A stretch of DNA of 64,000 nucleotides from a bacterium (GTDB taxonomy: Bacteria; Zixibacteria; MSB-5A5; CAIYYT01). Location of the stretch: NCBI GenBank assembly GCA_016708315.1, contig JADJGC010000024.1:1-64000 (forward strand), given 5' to 3'. Under the pieces are notes generated by a model. That model was not told the origin of the DNA. It saw only the letters and a program-made list of their open reading frames with translations, and searched no databases. Shown here piece by piece: positions 15,400-27,167 of this stretch (its first letter is position 1; each line of letters begins with the position of its first letter). The translations under genes and the position numbers were made by a program.

Positions 15400-18273
15400 C
15401 TACTGGACCGGGCCGAAGTAGCGATCGAGCCAAGCAAGGACTTCCTTGATATGCTCATTTCGCGGCACCGAATGACCGAGCGGATAACTGATGTATTTCT
15501 TGTATTCCGGCGGCGTGCCAAGCAGGTCGAACATTGGTTTCTGTGAGGTCTCTGCCGGAAAGAAGAAATCCAGCTCGCCGTTGAGCATCAAAGTCGGCTG
15601 AGTTACGCGCGAGACATAGTTGATCTGATCGGCTTCCGGCAGGCTGCGCTGAAACACCATGCCGGCAACATAGAGGATGACCAGGTTGATCCGCTTCTCG
15701 ATAGCGGGCATGATCGCTCCCATCGCACCGCCCCAACTGATACCATAGTAGGCAAGCTTGCACAGGTCGATATCGTTGCGCGTTTCGAGATAGTCAATCG
15801 AGCGCGCGAGATCTTTACCCCACATTATCACATGATCGCGATAGAACGCAGTCGGTTCGGGATAGTCCGAATTGAGTTCATCGCCGCGTTGATAAGTCCC
15901 TTTGTAAATCGGCAGCAGTAATGCGCGACCGCTCTTGACAATAAACTCGGAGCGCCTCAGCTCGGACGGGCCGACAGTTGTGCTGTGAATAGCGAGCGAC
16001 CCGGGAAAGAGAACCACTGTTTGCAGCGGGTTCGTGAGTTTCGGCGGGAGATAAAGATAGGCGATCATCTGCTCGCCGCCATAAGCGGCTGCAAAATGAA
16101 TCGTCTGACGAATGCCAACGTTGGTTGGTTCTTCGGCGACAATTTCCGCATTCAACGGCGTCGGGTCGTAGTGGAATTGTCTCAGGAAGAAATTGAAAAC
16201 CTCATCCGGAACCGGCTTCTCCACCCGGAAATCACGAAACGGTAACTCGATTTGTCGCTCAAGATTATGGCGATTCGTTTCCGTCTCAAGCGGTCGAATA
16301 CAGCGGAATCCGTTGGTCGCATTTCTATTGAAAGCGCTGATTGCAAAGGCATCGGTAAACGCATACTCCGCATCGTTCCAACCGCCGCCGAGTATAAACC
16401 TGTCGCCACGGCGATTGCATTCATTGAGCGCCCATTCGGGCACATTACCGGCAAGATCGTGTACCCCAAAACGATTGATACTCGCGGTCGTGCCTACCGG
16501 AACCGGCCCTTTGTCCGAGAAGTTGGCAAGTGGAATCATATGCGAGCTGGCAACTGTGAACGCAACTCGATTCCAATGGAATATCGTCGGCAGTTCCTTG
16601 CCCGCCCAAGCAGCGTAGGCATTCGCTTCGAACCAGCTCACACCTGTCACTGGATAGTTGTCCTCGCCATGCGGATACTCGCCCATCTCCCACTTCGCAG
16701 GACCGGGTTGCCCGATGGTGTCGACAAAGCGCGCCATGGCTTCTTCCCAAGAAAGTGTCCGATCGCCGTCATTGAACGGATGCCGCCAAAAATCGCGATT
16801 TCGATATCCACCCGCATCCACGAATTCCTTGTACATGCGATTAGTCACTGGATGGCGGTCCATCAAGAACGCGACCGTCGGCTCGGAAGTCAGATGGTCG
16901 AGTCCCGGCATAAAGAGATTGAATTTGCCCGCCGGTACGCGTTCCATTTCATCAGGAATCTCTCCCGGCTTGGATAGTAGATAGTGCCACATCGGAATTG
17001 CTGAATCGGTTGCGCCGGCGGTGCCAAGTTCATAGATCCAGAGAACATCTTCGGAACAGCGGTAGTCTGCTAACTCGACACGGAGTTGAGTGATGCCGCG
17101 CGGAAATCTCAGGTCAACCAATGGCGTCGTGCCCAGCCGAACCCAATGAGTTGACGACTTGCCGTAGTATCGCGCAGAGACCAGCGCACCCGGCGGGTCG
17201 GAGGTAATCGAAATCTTGCGGGTGAAGTCTTGCCACAGTTGCTCAAGCTTGGGATTGTCCGGTTCGAACTTTCGGATTTCGCACGCGAGCAGGAATGCGT
17301 CCCACGCTTCGGGCCCTTCATCAAGTGTCTGAATCGTTTCAATGATGCGCATCAGCTGCGGCAGTGCTTCATCTCTTACCCAATTGCGGAGCTGCGACAA
17401 TTCAGCAGCCAGGTCAGCAGCGCTTTGATGACGCAAGTCGGGATCCTTTTCGACACATCGACGAATGATCTGTTCGAGCGGCTTTGGAACGAACTCAGCA
17501 AGATCGGTGATCTGATTCGGATCAAACTTGAGAATCGAGCTGAGGACAGCGGAAGTGTTCGCGCCGTCAAATAGCCTTCTGCCGGTAGCCATCTCGAAGA
17601 GGACACAGCCAAGCGCGAAAATATCCGTTCGCGCATCAACAGCTTTGCCGTCAATCTGCTCGGGCGCCATGTATTGAATCGTGCCAACAATTGCCCCGAC
17701 GGTCGTGAGCGGCACAACAGCAGTCTTGGTTTCGTCCGACAACGGGGCATCAACAGTGGTGGTGGGACGCGCCAATCCGAAATCGAGCAACTTCACGCCG
17801 GAGTCGGCGATCATCACATTGCCGGGTTTCAAGTCGCGATGAATGATTCCCGCGGAGTGAGCCTGCACAAGCGCATCAACGATTTGAGTCGCGACTTTCA
17901 GTAATTCGTTCACTGCCAGCGGACCCCGCTCGACTCTGCCGGCGAGTGTTTCACCTTGCAGGTACTCAAAGACGAGATAGTCGCCGCCGTCAAAATGCCC
18001 GATATCGTAGAGCGTGCAAATATTCGGATGATTGAGTTGCGAGATGGTTCGGGCCTCCCGTTCGAAGCGCGCACGGATATCGGCGGAGGACGCCAAATGC
18101 GGCGGCAGGACCTTGATCGCAACGTCACGGCCGAGGCGCGTATCGACCGCGCGGTAGACTTCACCCATTCCACCGGCGCCTAGCTTGCCGACGATCGAGT
18201 AGTGATCGATCTGTGATCCGGAATCGAACTTGCGTTGATGAGGGTTGCTATCTGGTGCTTCGTTCGTTGACAT
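15400..18273 (-). CDS. Ser/Thr kinase fused to SUMF1-like and alpha/beta-hydrolase domains
   Basis: A 957-residue multidomain protein. Residues about 25-290 are a complete Hanks-type kinase: glycine loop GAGGMGEVY (32-40), catalytic Lys 54, HRDLKPGN at 145-152, DFG at 164-166, and an APE-like MAPEQ. Residues about 355-425 resemble a PEGA surface-type module (SITSDPPGALV). Residues about 440-680 are a formylglycine-generating-enzyme (SUMF1)-like fold: FLMDRHPVTN, DNYPVTGVSWFEANAYAAW, DLAGNVPEW, FILGGGWND. The cysteines that do catalysis in true FGEs are not seen there. Residues about 730-957 are an alpha/beta hydrolase with nucleophile motif GISWGG, acid in NGELDFFFP and His in LGHSVP. It has no transmembrane helix. 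The broken kinase gene at 18323 lies directly upstream. Confidence 0.85.
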   Translation of the reverse strand: MSTNEAPDSNPHQRKFDSGSQIDHYSIVGKLGAGGMGEVYRAVDTRLGRDVAIKVLPPHLASSADIRARFEREARTISQLNHPNICTLYDIGHFDGGDYLVFEYLQGETLAGRVERGPLAVNELLKVATQIVDALVQAHSAGIIHRDLKPGNVMIADSGVKLLDFGLARPTTTVDAPLSDETKTAVVPLTTVGAIVGTIQYMAPEQIDGKAVDARTDIFALGCVLFEMATGRRLFDGANTSAVLSSILKFDPNQITDLAEFVPKPLEQIIRRCVEKDPDLRHQSAADLAAELSQLRNWVRDEALPQLMRIIETIQTLDEGPEAWDAFLLACEIRKFEPDNPKLEQLWQDFTRKISITSDPPGALVSARYYGKSSTHWVRLGTTPLVDLRFPRGITQLRVELADYRCSEDVLWIYELGTAGATDSAIPMWHYLLSKPGEIPDEMERVPAGKFNLFMPGLDHLTSEPTVAFLMDRHPVTNRMYKEFVDAGGYRNRDFWRHPFNDGDRTLSWEEAMARFVDTIGQPGPAKWEMGEYPHGEDNYPVTGVSWFEANAYAAWAGKELPTIFHWNRVAFTVASSHMIPLANFSDKGPVPVGTTASINRFGVHDLAGNVPEWALNECNRRGDRFILGGGWNDAEYAFTDAFAISAFNRNATNGFRCIRPLETETNRHNLERQIELPFRDFRVEKPVPDEVFNFFLRQFHYDPTPLNAEIVAEEPTNVGIRQTIHFAAAYGGEQMIAYLYLPPKLTNPLQTVVLFPGSLAIHSTTVGPSELRRSEFIVKSGRALLLPIYKGTYQRGDELNSDYPEPTAFYRDHVIMWGKDLARSIDYLETRNDIDLCKLAYYGISWGGAMGAIMPAIEKRINLVILYVAGMVFQRSLPEADQINYVSRVTQPTLMLNGELDFFFPAETSQKPMFDLLGTPPEYKKYISYPLGHSVPRNEHIKEVLAWLDRYFGPVQ

Positions 18274-18322
18274 CTTATGCAGTACGATACAGAGTGATGC
18301 TGCTGTTTATGAACTTGAAGAG

Positions 18323-20571
18323 CTAATCATCCATTCCAATCTTCTTGAGAAATACCGGCCAGCGCGGATCAGAGTGGAGCGACTTCAAGAACGGCTGCGT
18401 TTTTGTCAACGGGATGCCTGAATCGCGGATGTCATAAGCCCTTTCGAGCCATTCAAAGGCCTTGTCAACTTCGTCTCGGTAAGCGCAAGGACATGACAAT
18501 CTGGAAGGCCCACTTTTCGCCTTCATTCTTAAGCAGGCCAGATGGAGATCCGACTCTTCTTGTCTGCCGAGCGCAAAAGCCACCATCGCAAGGCCGCAAT
18601 AGCGAAATCCGGCAGTTTCTTTTTCCACAAGCTTGCATGCCTCTTCAAACTTGCCTTCAACCAAAGCAGAATAGCCTAGTGCCAGATGGAGCGCTGTCAT
18701 ATCCGGACTCAACTCCAGAGCACGAAGCAATGTTTCCCGGGCCTCGCTATGCCTGCCGGCACAACCGAATATGCGGCCCAGCTCACGGCAGGCAGTCGGA
18801 TTTAAGGGATCCAGTTCAACCGCAGCCTTCCCAAGCGTGATTGCGCGGTCGAAATTTCCGAAGATGAACTCGCAGGACGCCAGACAACTCGTAATCGTGC
18901 TGTCACTGGGCGCCAATTCGTGCGCTCGTCGAATCTCGGCTATGCTTTCTTTGACCTTCAGTTCTAAGCGCCAAGACAAAATGTAGCATAGCCAAATGAG
19001 CCTCGGGCAGTTGGTCGTCGAGCGCGAGCGCCCTGTCGGCAGCCGCCCTGGCCAATGGGATGCTCTTGATCATATTCGCCATGTCCATACGCCACACGGT
19101 ATCCATAGACAAAGCTGAGACCTGCCCAGGCACGGGCATTATCCGGATCAATCGCAATGGCCTGCCTATATAGCTCAACAGCCACTGTCCAGGCTCTCTT
19201 TCGTCATCTGCAGATGCGATTGTTGTGCGCGGAGAATCAACGAATAACTTTCAGGGTTGATTCGTCTTTTTCGACTTCGATGCCAACAAGAGTGACATGC
19301 ATTGCTTTGGAAACAGCGCCGGCAATCTCGTCCTGCACCGCGAAAATGTCGTCGAGTACGCGGTCGTATGTCTCCGACCAGAGATGAAATCCGTCAGCAA
19401 CATTTACCAACTGCGCCGTAATGCGCGCCCGATTGCCCGCCTTGCGGACACTGCCCTCAAGAATCGTTCCGACGCCCAGTTTTTGCCCGATACTGCGCAG
19501 GTCTTCGTGTTTGCCTTTGAACGCAAACGACGAAGTACGTCCAGTGACTTTCAGTTCGGGATTTTTAGCGAGCACATTCAGCAATTCTTCGGTCAGACCA
19601 TCCGAGAAATATTCGTTCTCGGGATCGGCGCTCATGTTGGCGAATGGCAACACGGCGATCGAAGGCTTGGCCGTCGTGACGCGTGCGGTGGCGCTGTGTT
19701 CGCCCGGTTCGACAAGCCGCGACAATGTGCGAAGATCGGCTACCAAGTCGGCGGCCGATTGATAGCGTTCTGCAGGTTGTTTTGCCAGACACTTGGATAC
19801 TATGCGCTGTAGTTCCGGCGGTACTTCGGACTTATATCGCGCCAGCGGTTCCGGCGGTTCGTTAATGATCTTGTTCATGGTGGCAACGTCATTGTCCATT
19901 TTGAACGGCGTGCGCCCGGCAATCAGTTCATACATCACGATGCCCAGCGAAAACAGATCGGATCGCTGATCGGCTTCGAGCCCTCTTGCCTGCTCGGGCG
20001 ACATGTACGCCACGGTACCGAGAGTCGAACCGGCTTTCGTCAACATCTCGCTGCCTTTGATGCTTGCCAGGCCGAAGTCGAGAATCTTTGGACGCAGTTC
20101 CTTGTCGAGGATGATATTCGCCGATTTGATATCGCGATGGATCACGCCGACACTGTGAGCTTTGCCGAGACCTTCGGCAATCGGCAGAACGAGCTTGATC
20201 ACATCCGCGGCAGTTAACTGCTCGTCGCGGGAGTGGTGTTGAAGTGTCTTGCCGTCGATGTATTGCATCGCGAAGTAGGGCCTGCCCTCCCATTCGCCGA
20301 CCTCGTGAATCGTGATGACATTGGGATGATCGAGTTTTGCTACCGATTGTGCCTCGCGGGTGAAGCGAGAGCGGACATCGGCATCCTGAGCGACGTGCGA
20401 CGGCAGGAATTTCAGCGCGACTCGTCGTTCGAGTTTGGTGTCTTCGGCGAGGAACACTTCGCCCATGCCGCCGGCGCCGATCTTCTCGACGATGCGGTAG
20501 TGATTGACCATGCCGCCCGGTGCAAGTGCGGCAACATTGATTCTGGTCTTGTCGGGAATCTCTTCGCTCAA
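18323..20571 (-). pseudogene. Broken Ser/Thr kinase-TolB-like-TPR gene
   Basis: The first 444 residues (20571-19237) form a good kinase (GAGGMGEVF, Lys 54, VIHRDIKSAN, DFG) followed by a TolB/adenylate-cyclase-type N domain: PSIAVLPFANMSADPENEYF and DGLTEELLN. The frame stops at TGA 19239-19237, with a second in-frame TGA at 19206-19204. Family members carry TPRs next, and these are still readable in pieces: ILRAQQSHLQMTKESLD (next frame), AVELYRQAIAIDPDNARAWA (original frame), LARAAADRALALDDQLPEAH (a third), and the 218-residue piece 18979-18323 in yet another. Inside that last piece KWAFQIVMS sits out of frame before AYRDEVDKAFEWLERAY, so two more indels exist. At least five lesions argue for true decay. 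The kinase-TolB half could still be made. Confidence 0.75.
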
Positions 20572-20742
20572 ACTTCTATCACCAACATCTACGACTTTAC
20601 AGGGTTCTTAACTCTACGAACACCACTATGATAGCAGTCTGTCGTCAAATCGGCAATATAATTGAAGGGATTGTGCCCCTTGGCTCGGTTTTTCGGCATC
20701 TATTGTAGAGCGACACAGTCCGCTATCTGGCTTTGCCGGGCA

Positions 20743-20779
20743 CAAAAAAATAAGTCGGGTTCCTCGATGGGAACCCGAC
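20743..20779 (-). terminator. Intrinsic terminator of the outer-membrane barrel gene
   Basis: GTCGGGTTCC (20754-20763) pairs perfectly with GGAACCCGAC (20770-20779) around TCGATG. On the minus strand it is followed by a run of T (A-run at 20744-20750 on the given strand). It lies 39 bases past the stop of the gene at 20818, a classic Rho-independent terminator. Confidence 0.85.
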
Positions 20780-20817
20780 CTTGGATTCGAAGGCGTTGAC
20801 AATTTTCAATTCAGTCG

Positions 20818-21378
20818 TCAGAATTGAAATAACAGACCAAGATTGATTGAATAGAAATCCGATTCGGCGCCCTCCAGTACAGCGTCCGGCAGTTCCTTAA
20901 ACTTATAGTCAAGGAACACGTAACGAACATCGCCGAAGATCCTGACAGTGGGTGAAGCCGGTATTTCAAGACCTGCTACCAAGTGCCAACCGAACTCCTG
21001 CGAGGTTTCGTCGTCGATCCCGATGTCGTTGTAGGCATCAGAATAATCGAACGTCGTATTGTACCAGCCTGCTCCAACGCCTCCATAGATGATGGGAAGA
21101 GGGTAGAGCAATCCAGTCGCCGTTATCGGCCAATCTCGGACCGTCAACGCATTCGATCCGAATTTTGCCTGGCGGTAACCGATATCGCCTTCGATTGCGA
21201 GAACGGGCGCCAGTTTGAGGCGCAGAGTTGCGCCGCCAAGATAGTTTGCATCTTCAGCATCCTGGGACTTCTGAATTCCCAGATGCGGTCCGAAGTAGGC
21301 GCCGGATTGTGCCGTCAGCGAAAGCGGCAACATCAGCATCAGCGCCACAATTATTGTCATATTGGTTTTCGTATTCAT
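20818..21378 (-). CDS. Outer-membrane beta-barrel protein, OmpA/OprF-like barrel
   Basis: A 186-residue exported protein. Residues 1-23 are a signal peptide ending LTAQ. The rest alternates polar and hydrophobic residues as in eight-stranded barrels: SGAYFGPHLGIQ, LGGATLRLKLAPVLAIEGDI, IIYGGVGAGWYNTTFDY, FGWHLVAGLEIP, VRIFGDVRYVFLDYKF. It ends with the outer-membrane sorting signature of a terminal aromatic, FYSINLGLLFQF. The family includes small porin-like and adhesin barrels; no specific ligand can be named. It is a single-gene unit with its own terminator. Confidence 0.85.
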   Translation of the reverse strand: MNTKTNMTIIVALMLMLPLSLTAQSGAYFGPHLGIQKSQDAEDANYLGGATLRLKLAPVLAIEGDIGYRQAKFGSNALTVRDWPITATGLLYPLPIIYGGVGAGWYNTTFDYSDAYNDIGIDDETSQEFGWHLVAGLEIPASPTVRIFGDVRYVFLDYKFKELPDAVLEGAESDFYSINLGLLFQF

Positions 21379-22139
21379 GCTCGTCTCCTATTGTTACGAG
21401 TGTGTCTGCGGGCTTTGACCCGCGACTGAGTACGTCCCAGTTGTGTTGGACTGTGTACTGCTCGGACCTGCGGAGTGGACTTTCAGCAAATCCATCGTCG
21501 GACGAAACAAGTAAAAGGGCGTGTCGGCTTGATTGATATGATCAGCGGCGGTTCTTAGTCGCCGTGAATTGTTTGACTGTCAGTTTAACAATCGAAGGTT
21601 GCAAAAGGTTTGATCAAAATGCAGAAAAATTCAGATTGATATACATCATAGGTCTATGTTGTTGATTGGTGGTTTGTTAATCGTCAAAGAACAAAAACGA
21701 TCATGCGGGCAAAGCCCAGTCCTCGACTTGTTTGTTAGTTGCAAGGACAGCTATCACGGTGCAATTGCGCCTTACTTGGATAGATTCCGAGTATCCCATC
21801 GTGCTCTTCAACTGCAGCTCGCACGCACGACTTGAGCAGTATTGTGGAGTAGACTGCCAAAAAGAACAAGAAAAATGAGAACGCGAAAGAGAATATAGAG
21901 TCTGGAAACGGAAATGGCTGTTTGAGATGTGACTTCGGGTCATGAATTCCCGTCAACACAACCAGCCCGTAAACCTATCGAACCCCACACCAGTTCAAAG
22001 TTCTTCCAAAAGTGAACGGACCCACGCGGAAAGATAATCGGTTTGCCTATGTCTTGCCCAACCGATCACAACTGACTCACCCCAGCAGAGGTGATAAAGC
22101 CAAGGCCTGAATTTGCATACAAACACTCCAGTCTAAGCT
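21379..22139. other. Long gap with at most one weak small ORF
   Basis: Apart from the possible membrane peptide at 21735-21959, I see no gene here. The stretch 21540-21700 is AT-rich. Near 22020-22130 on the minus strand are short readable pieces (KPIIFPRGSVHFWKNF) without start or family, perhaps debris left by the rearrangement that damaged the neighbouring urocanase gene. Confidence 0.4.
21735..21959 (-). CDS. Possible small single-pass membrane protein
   Basis: A 74-codon frame starting at a TTG. It has one strongly hydrophobic segment rich in Phe (FAFSFFLFFLAVYSTILL) followed by a polar, cysteine-containing tail. No ribosome site is evident and a stop lies a few codons upstream. I do not recognise it. 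It may be a fragment of a lost gene or chance. Confidence 0.2.
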   Translation of the reverse strand: MLTGIHDPKSHLKQPFPFPDSIFSFAFSFFLFFLAVYSTILLKSCVRAAVEEHDGILGIYPSKAQLHRDSCPCN

Positions 22140-23699
<1,560 letters not shown>

Positions 23700-23929
23700 G
23701 AACATCCTCCGAAACAAACAAGTTAGGCATTTGCATCAGTGGAGTCAAGGGCGGCTGTGAGCAGTGCGAATCAGGACAAATGGCGAAACAGATCGGAAAT
23801 TTTTTGATTGCTTCCCTACCGCTAATCAAGTAATATCATCGCTCAGGCTGATTTGCCAATGTAGGCTTGAGCAAAACAACACATTACTTACCAGAATAGG
23901 ACTTTTTGGAATTCATTCGGAGGAAAGAA

Positions 23930-24136
23930 ATGAATCTGTCAGAGACTTTCATCAGCAAGCAAAATGAACTGCGCGGCGCCGAACTCAAGGGATTCATGCA
24001 GCCGGGAAACAGCAATCAACTACTTCTGCTATTTGAAAAAGACGGCAAGTTGATGGCTTTGAATATCACCGAACACCGCAACGGCGACAACTCAGGCATC
24101 GACACTGAACTTGACTATTACGAGATGCTGGGCTAA
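23930..24136 (+). CDS. Small soluble protein of unknown function
   Basis: A 68-residue protein starting MNLSETFISKQNEL with the ribosome site CGGAGGAAAG directly upstream; the frame is open further left but without a better start. The sequence is typical of a real small protein: NQLLLLFEKDGKLMALNITE, then an acidic end (DTELDYYEMLG). No signal peptide or membrane segment. I do not recognise a family. It is divergent from hutU and convergent with the membrane protein at 24212. Confidence 0.6.
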   Translation: MNLSETFISKQNELRGAELKGFMQPGNSNQLLLLFEKDGKLMALNITEHRNGDNSGIDTELDYYEMLG

Positions 24137-24211
24137 GCAGCTATAAATGCAGAACTCGCCTTGCCCCTTATCTCTCTTTTTTCCGGAGAGTGATATGGGT
24201 GAGGGGCTTCG

Positions 24212-24745
24212 TTACTTCCTCTTCGCCATTCCCAATATCAGTCCCAGCACAACCGACCAAAGCGCGGCCAGGCCGATTTGCCAGTCGCCCGGCAAACTAA
24301 ACGTCAGTGTATGCGCGGGAATCCAGAACCAGAGCAACGTCCATAGGGCAGTACTCATCCCTTTAAAATTCCATTCGGACAAAATCAGATTGTCTTCGAC
24401 GCGATGGAAGAACATCATCTGCGGGCCGAAGAATACATTCGTCAATACTGAAACCGCAAACGCCCAGCCGATGCCGGTCGCGAGAAATTGCGGCAGCAGT
24501 TGATGTTCAATCAATGCAGAAGTGAATCCCTTCATGCCGGTGAAGCCGTATTTGATTACGATCCCCAGCAGTGCCCATGCTGCGATTTTGGCGAAGATTT
24601 GCCAAAGGTGATCACAGGGCAACCCGATTTTCTTGTTTCGAAGACTGTACGAAAGTGCTTCGCCGAGTGTGCCGAGAATGCCGAATTGAATCGCCGCGGA
24701 GAGCAGCGGATTGGCGCGGACAAAGTCGAGATATGCTTGCATCAC
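24212..24745 (-). CDS. Integral membrane protein, Mpv17/PMP22-like
   Basis: A 177-residue protein with about four or five membrane helices. The C-terminal part (TLLWFWIPAHTLTFSLPGDW followed by QIGLAALWSVVLGLILG) resembles the signature end of Mpv17/PMP22 family proteins, where a W-P-x-x-x-x-N-F-x-x-P pattern leads to a final helix. The match is partial, so the family call is tentative. Upstream neighbour on the same strand is purL (24789), only 43 bases away, so it may be the last gene of that transcript. Confidence 0.65.
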   Translation of the reverse strand: MMQAYLDFVRANPLLSAAIQFGILGTLGEALSYSLRNKKIGLPCDHLWQIFAKIAAWALLGIVIKYGFTGMKGFTSALIEHQLLPQFLATGIGWAFAVSVLTNVFFGPQMMFFHRVEDNLILSEWNFKGMSTALWTLLWFWIPAHTLTFSLPGDWQIGLAALWSVVLGLILGMAKRK

Positions 24746-24788
24746 GATGGTCTATGCTTTCGCCCAATGGGCAACGGCAAAATCCAGT

Positions 24789-27047
24789 CTACGACGGCGA
24801 AGTCAGACGCGTCGGTGTTTGCGCGCCGAGCGCCATCACATTGCCGATCGTATCGAAAAACGCGTCGGCAAGAGTTTTCACATCGGCTTTGATATCGTCG
24901 TTGATCTTGAGTGTGCTTCCGCCGACGATGCCGATCTCTGCAAGCGGCACATTCATCGACGCCGCCAATTGAATCAGACTTCCCTTGCGCTCGGGAGCGA
25001 TACTCAGGATCACGCGCGACTGCGATTCGCCGAAGTAGAGCGCGTCCTTGCGCAGATCGGATTTGACGGTAACCGTCGCGCCGATGAGTTTCTCGCGGTC
25101 GGCGATGCACGATTCGGCAACAGCTACTGCCAAACCGCCTTCGGAGATGTCGTGCGCGGACTTGACGAGACCGTTGCGGATGGCTTCGAGAATGAACGAC
25201 TGCAGCTGCTTTTCGAAGACCATATCGAGTTCCGGTGCATTGCCGGTTACTTGATTGTGCTCGACCTTGAGATACTCGGAGCCGCCGAGTTCGTTCTTGG
25301 TCGATCCGGCGAGGAAAATCAAATCGCCTGCGTTCTTGAAGTTATTTGTCGTGATGTGATTCAAGTCGTCGATGATGCCCAACATTCCGATGGTCGGTGT
25401 CGGATAGACAGCGCGTTCGGGGTCTTCATTATAGAATGACACGTTGCCGCCGGTGACCGGTGTGTCGAACACGCGGCAGGCCTCACCCATGCCCTTGAGG
25501 CACTCGGCAAACATGTAATACATTTCCGGTTTGTAGGGATTGCCAAAATTGAGGCAGTTTGTAATTGCGACGGGACGCGCTCCGGAGCAGGCGACGTTGC
25601 GCGCTGATTCGGCGACTGCGATTTGTCCGCCCAAACGCGGATTGAGATAGCAGTAGCGTGCATTGCAGTCGGTCGAGACAGCGATGCCTTTGTCGCTGTG
25701 GCGGATGCGCAATACAGCGGCATCGGAGCCGGGACCTACAACGGTGTTGGTGCGCACCATCGAATCGTATTGCTCGAACACCCAGCGTTTGGAAGCGATA
25801 TTGTGCGAGCCAATCAAGTGCTGAAGAACGGCGGAGTAGTCTTTCGGCTGGGGCAGTTTGCTGAAATCGTGGCTCTGTGCTTCGTCGAGATAAGCAGGCC
25901 GCTTCTGTTCGCGCGTATACACCGGCGCGCCGCCGCCGAGCACAAGGCACTCGGAAGGAATATCGGCGACGACTTTGCCGCCCATTGTAACAACCATATT
26001 CTTGCTGTCGGTGACCTGGCCGATTTCGATGCAGTTGAGATCCCACTTGTTGAAGATCGCGCGGATCAGATCTTCATTGCCCTTCTTGCCGACAACGAGC
26101 ATGCGCTCTTGCGACTCCGAAAGCATAATCTCATACGCCGACATGTGATCTTCACGAACAGGAACGAGGTCGAGATTGATTTCGATGCCGCTGTTTCCTT
26201 TGGCGGACATTTCGGAACTGCAACAGGTCAAGCCGGCGGCGCCCATATCCTGAACGCCGATGATCAAATCTTCCTTGATGATTTCGAGAGTGGCTTCGAG
26301 CAGAAGTTTTTCCGTAAACGGATCGCCGATTTGTACTGACGGGCGCTTTGATTCTGACTTGGAGGAAATTTCTTCTGATGCAAAAGTCGCGCCGTGAATG
26401 CCGTCGCGTCCTGTCGACGAGCCGACGATGAACACGGGATTACCCGCGCCCTTGGCGGTCGCCGAGGCCATGCGGTCCTTACGGCAGATACCGACCGCCA
26501 TCGCGTTGATCAGCGGATTGGCATAGTAACAGTCTTCGAAATAGACTTCGCCGCCGACTGTCGGCACACCGAAGGAGTTGCCGTAGTCGCCGATGCCCTT
26601 GACTGCGCCATTGAACAAGTAGCGCGAGCGGGCTTCAGAGAGTTGTCCGAAGCGAAGCGAATTCAGTGCTGCAATCGGACGTGCACCCATACAGAAGACA
26701 TCGCGCAGAATTCCACCGACACCGGTCGCGGCGCCCTGATAGGGTTCGACTGCGGACGGGTGGTTGTGCGATTCGATTTTGAACACGACGGCAAGGTCGT
26801 TGCCGAGATCGACAGCGCCGGCGTTTTCCTCGCCGGCTTCGGTGAGAAGCGCCTTGCCGGAGCGCGGCAGGGTCTTGAGTAATGCGATAGAATTCTTGTA
26901 TGAGCAGTGTTCGGACCACATGACCGAGAAGATCCCTAACTCGGTGAATGATGGTTCGCGACCCAGGATTTGCTTGATCTTGTCGTATTCGTCCGGCAAC
27001 AGGCCGTGGTCAGCGACTAATTGTGGGGTGATTTTCGGTTCCGCCAT
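24789..27047 (-). CDS. purL: Phosphoribosylformylglycinamidine synthase subunit PurL
   Basis: Glutamine-dependent FGAM synthase large subunit (small PurL type, about 752 residues), fourth step of purine synthesis. Conserved parts: SVMWSEHCSYKNS, IESHNHPSAVEPYQGAATG, FGVPTVGGEVYF, MGAAGLTCCSSEM, then in the second half GPGSDAAVLRI and TPVTGGNVSFYNE. The frame is open a further 47 codons upstream, but MAEPKITPQL at 27047 is the right start: GGAGG lies just before it and the extra residues are unlike the family. PurS and PurQ are not in the window; purM is at 54955 in another operon. A structured RNA ends about 120 bases upstream of the start. Confidence 0.95.
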   Translation of the reverse strand: MAEPKITPQLVADHGLLPDEYDKIKQILGREPSFTELGIFSVMWSEHCSYKNSIALLKTLPRSGKALLTEAGEENAGAVDLGNDLAVVFKIESHNHPSAVEPYQGAATGVGGILRDVFCMGARPIAALNSLRFGQLSEARSRYLFNGAVKGIGDYGNSFGVPTVGGEVYFEDCYYANPLINAMAVGICRKDRMASATAKGAGNPVFIVGSSTGRDGIHGATFASEEISSKSESKRPSVQIGDPFTEKLLLEATLEIIKEDLIIGVQDMGAAGLTCCSSEMSAKGNSGIEINLDLVPVREDHMSAYEIMLSESQERMLVVGKKGNEDLIRAIFNKWDLNCIEIGQVTDSKNMVVTMGGKVVADIPSECLVLGGGAPVYTREQKRPAYLDEAQSHDFSKLPQPKDYSAVLQHLIGSHNIASKRWVFEQYDSMVRTNTVVGPGSDAAVLRIRHSDKGIAVSTDCNARYCYLNPRLGGQIAVAESARNVACSGARPVAITNCLNFGNPYKPEMYYMFAECLKGMGEACRVFDTPVTGGNVSFYNEDPERAVYPTPTIGMLGIIDDLNHITTNNFKNAGDLIFLAGSTKNELGGSEYLKVEHNQVTGNAPELDMVFEKQLQSFILEAIRNGLVKSAHDISEGGLAVAVAESCIADREKLIGATVTVKSDLRKDALYFGESQSRVILSIAPERKGSLIQLAASMNVPLAEIGIVGGSTLKINDDIKADVKTLADAFFDTIGNVMALGAQTPTRLTSPS

Positions 27048-27167
27048 TGATCCTCCGTCACGGAAAGAGCGGAATGATACGACTCTTTGGAGGAAAATCA
27101 ACGGGAAAAGTAGGGAAAGAACGCTTGAAGTCGGGTGCGAATTCGTTCGGGCACTGAAGTTTGGGAA

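Noticed and set aside
21701..21943. 80-codon minus-strand frame overlapping the possible membrane peptide
   Set aside because: Ser/Arg-rich composition with no ribosome site; the overlapping frame with a hydrophobic helix is the better, though still weak, candidate.
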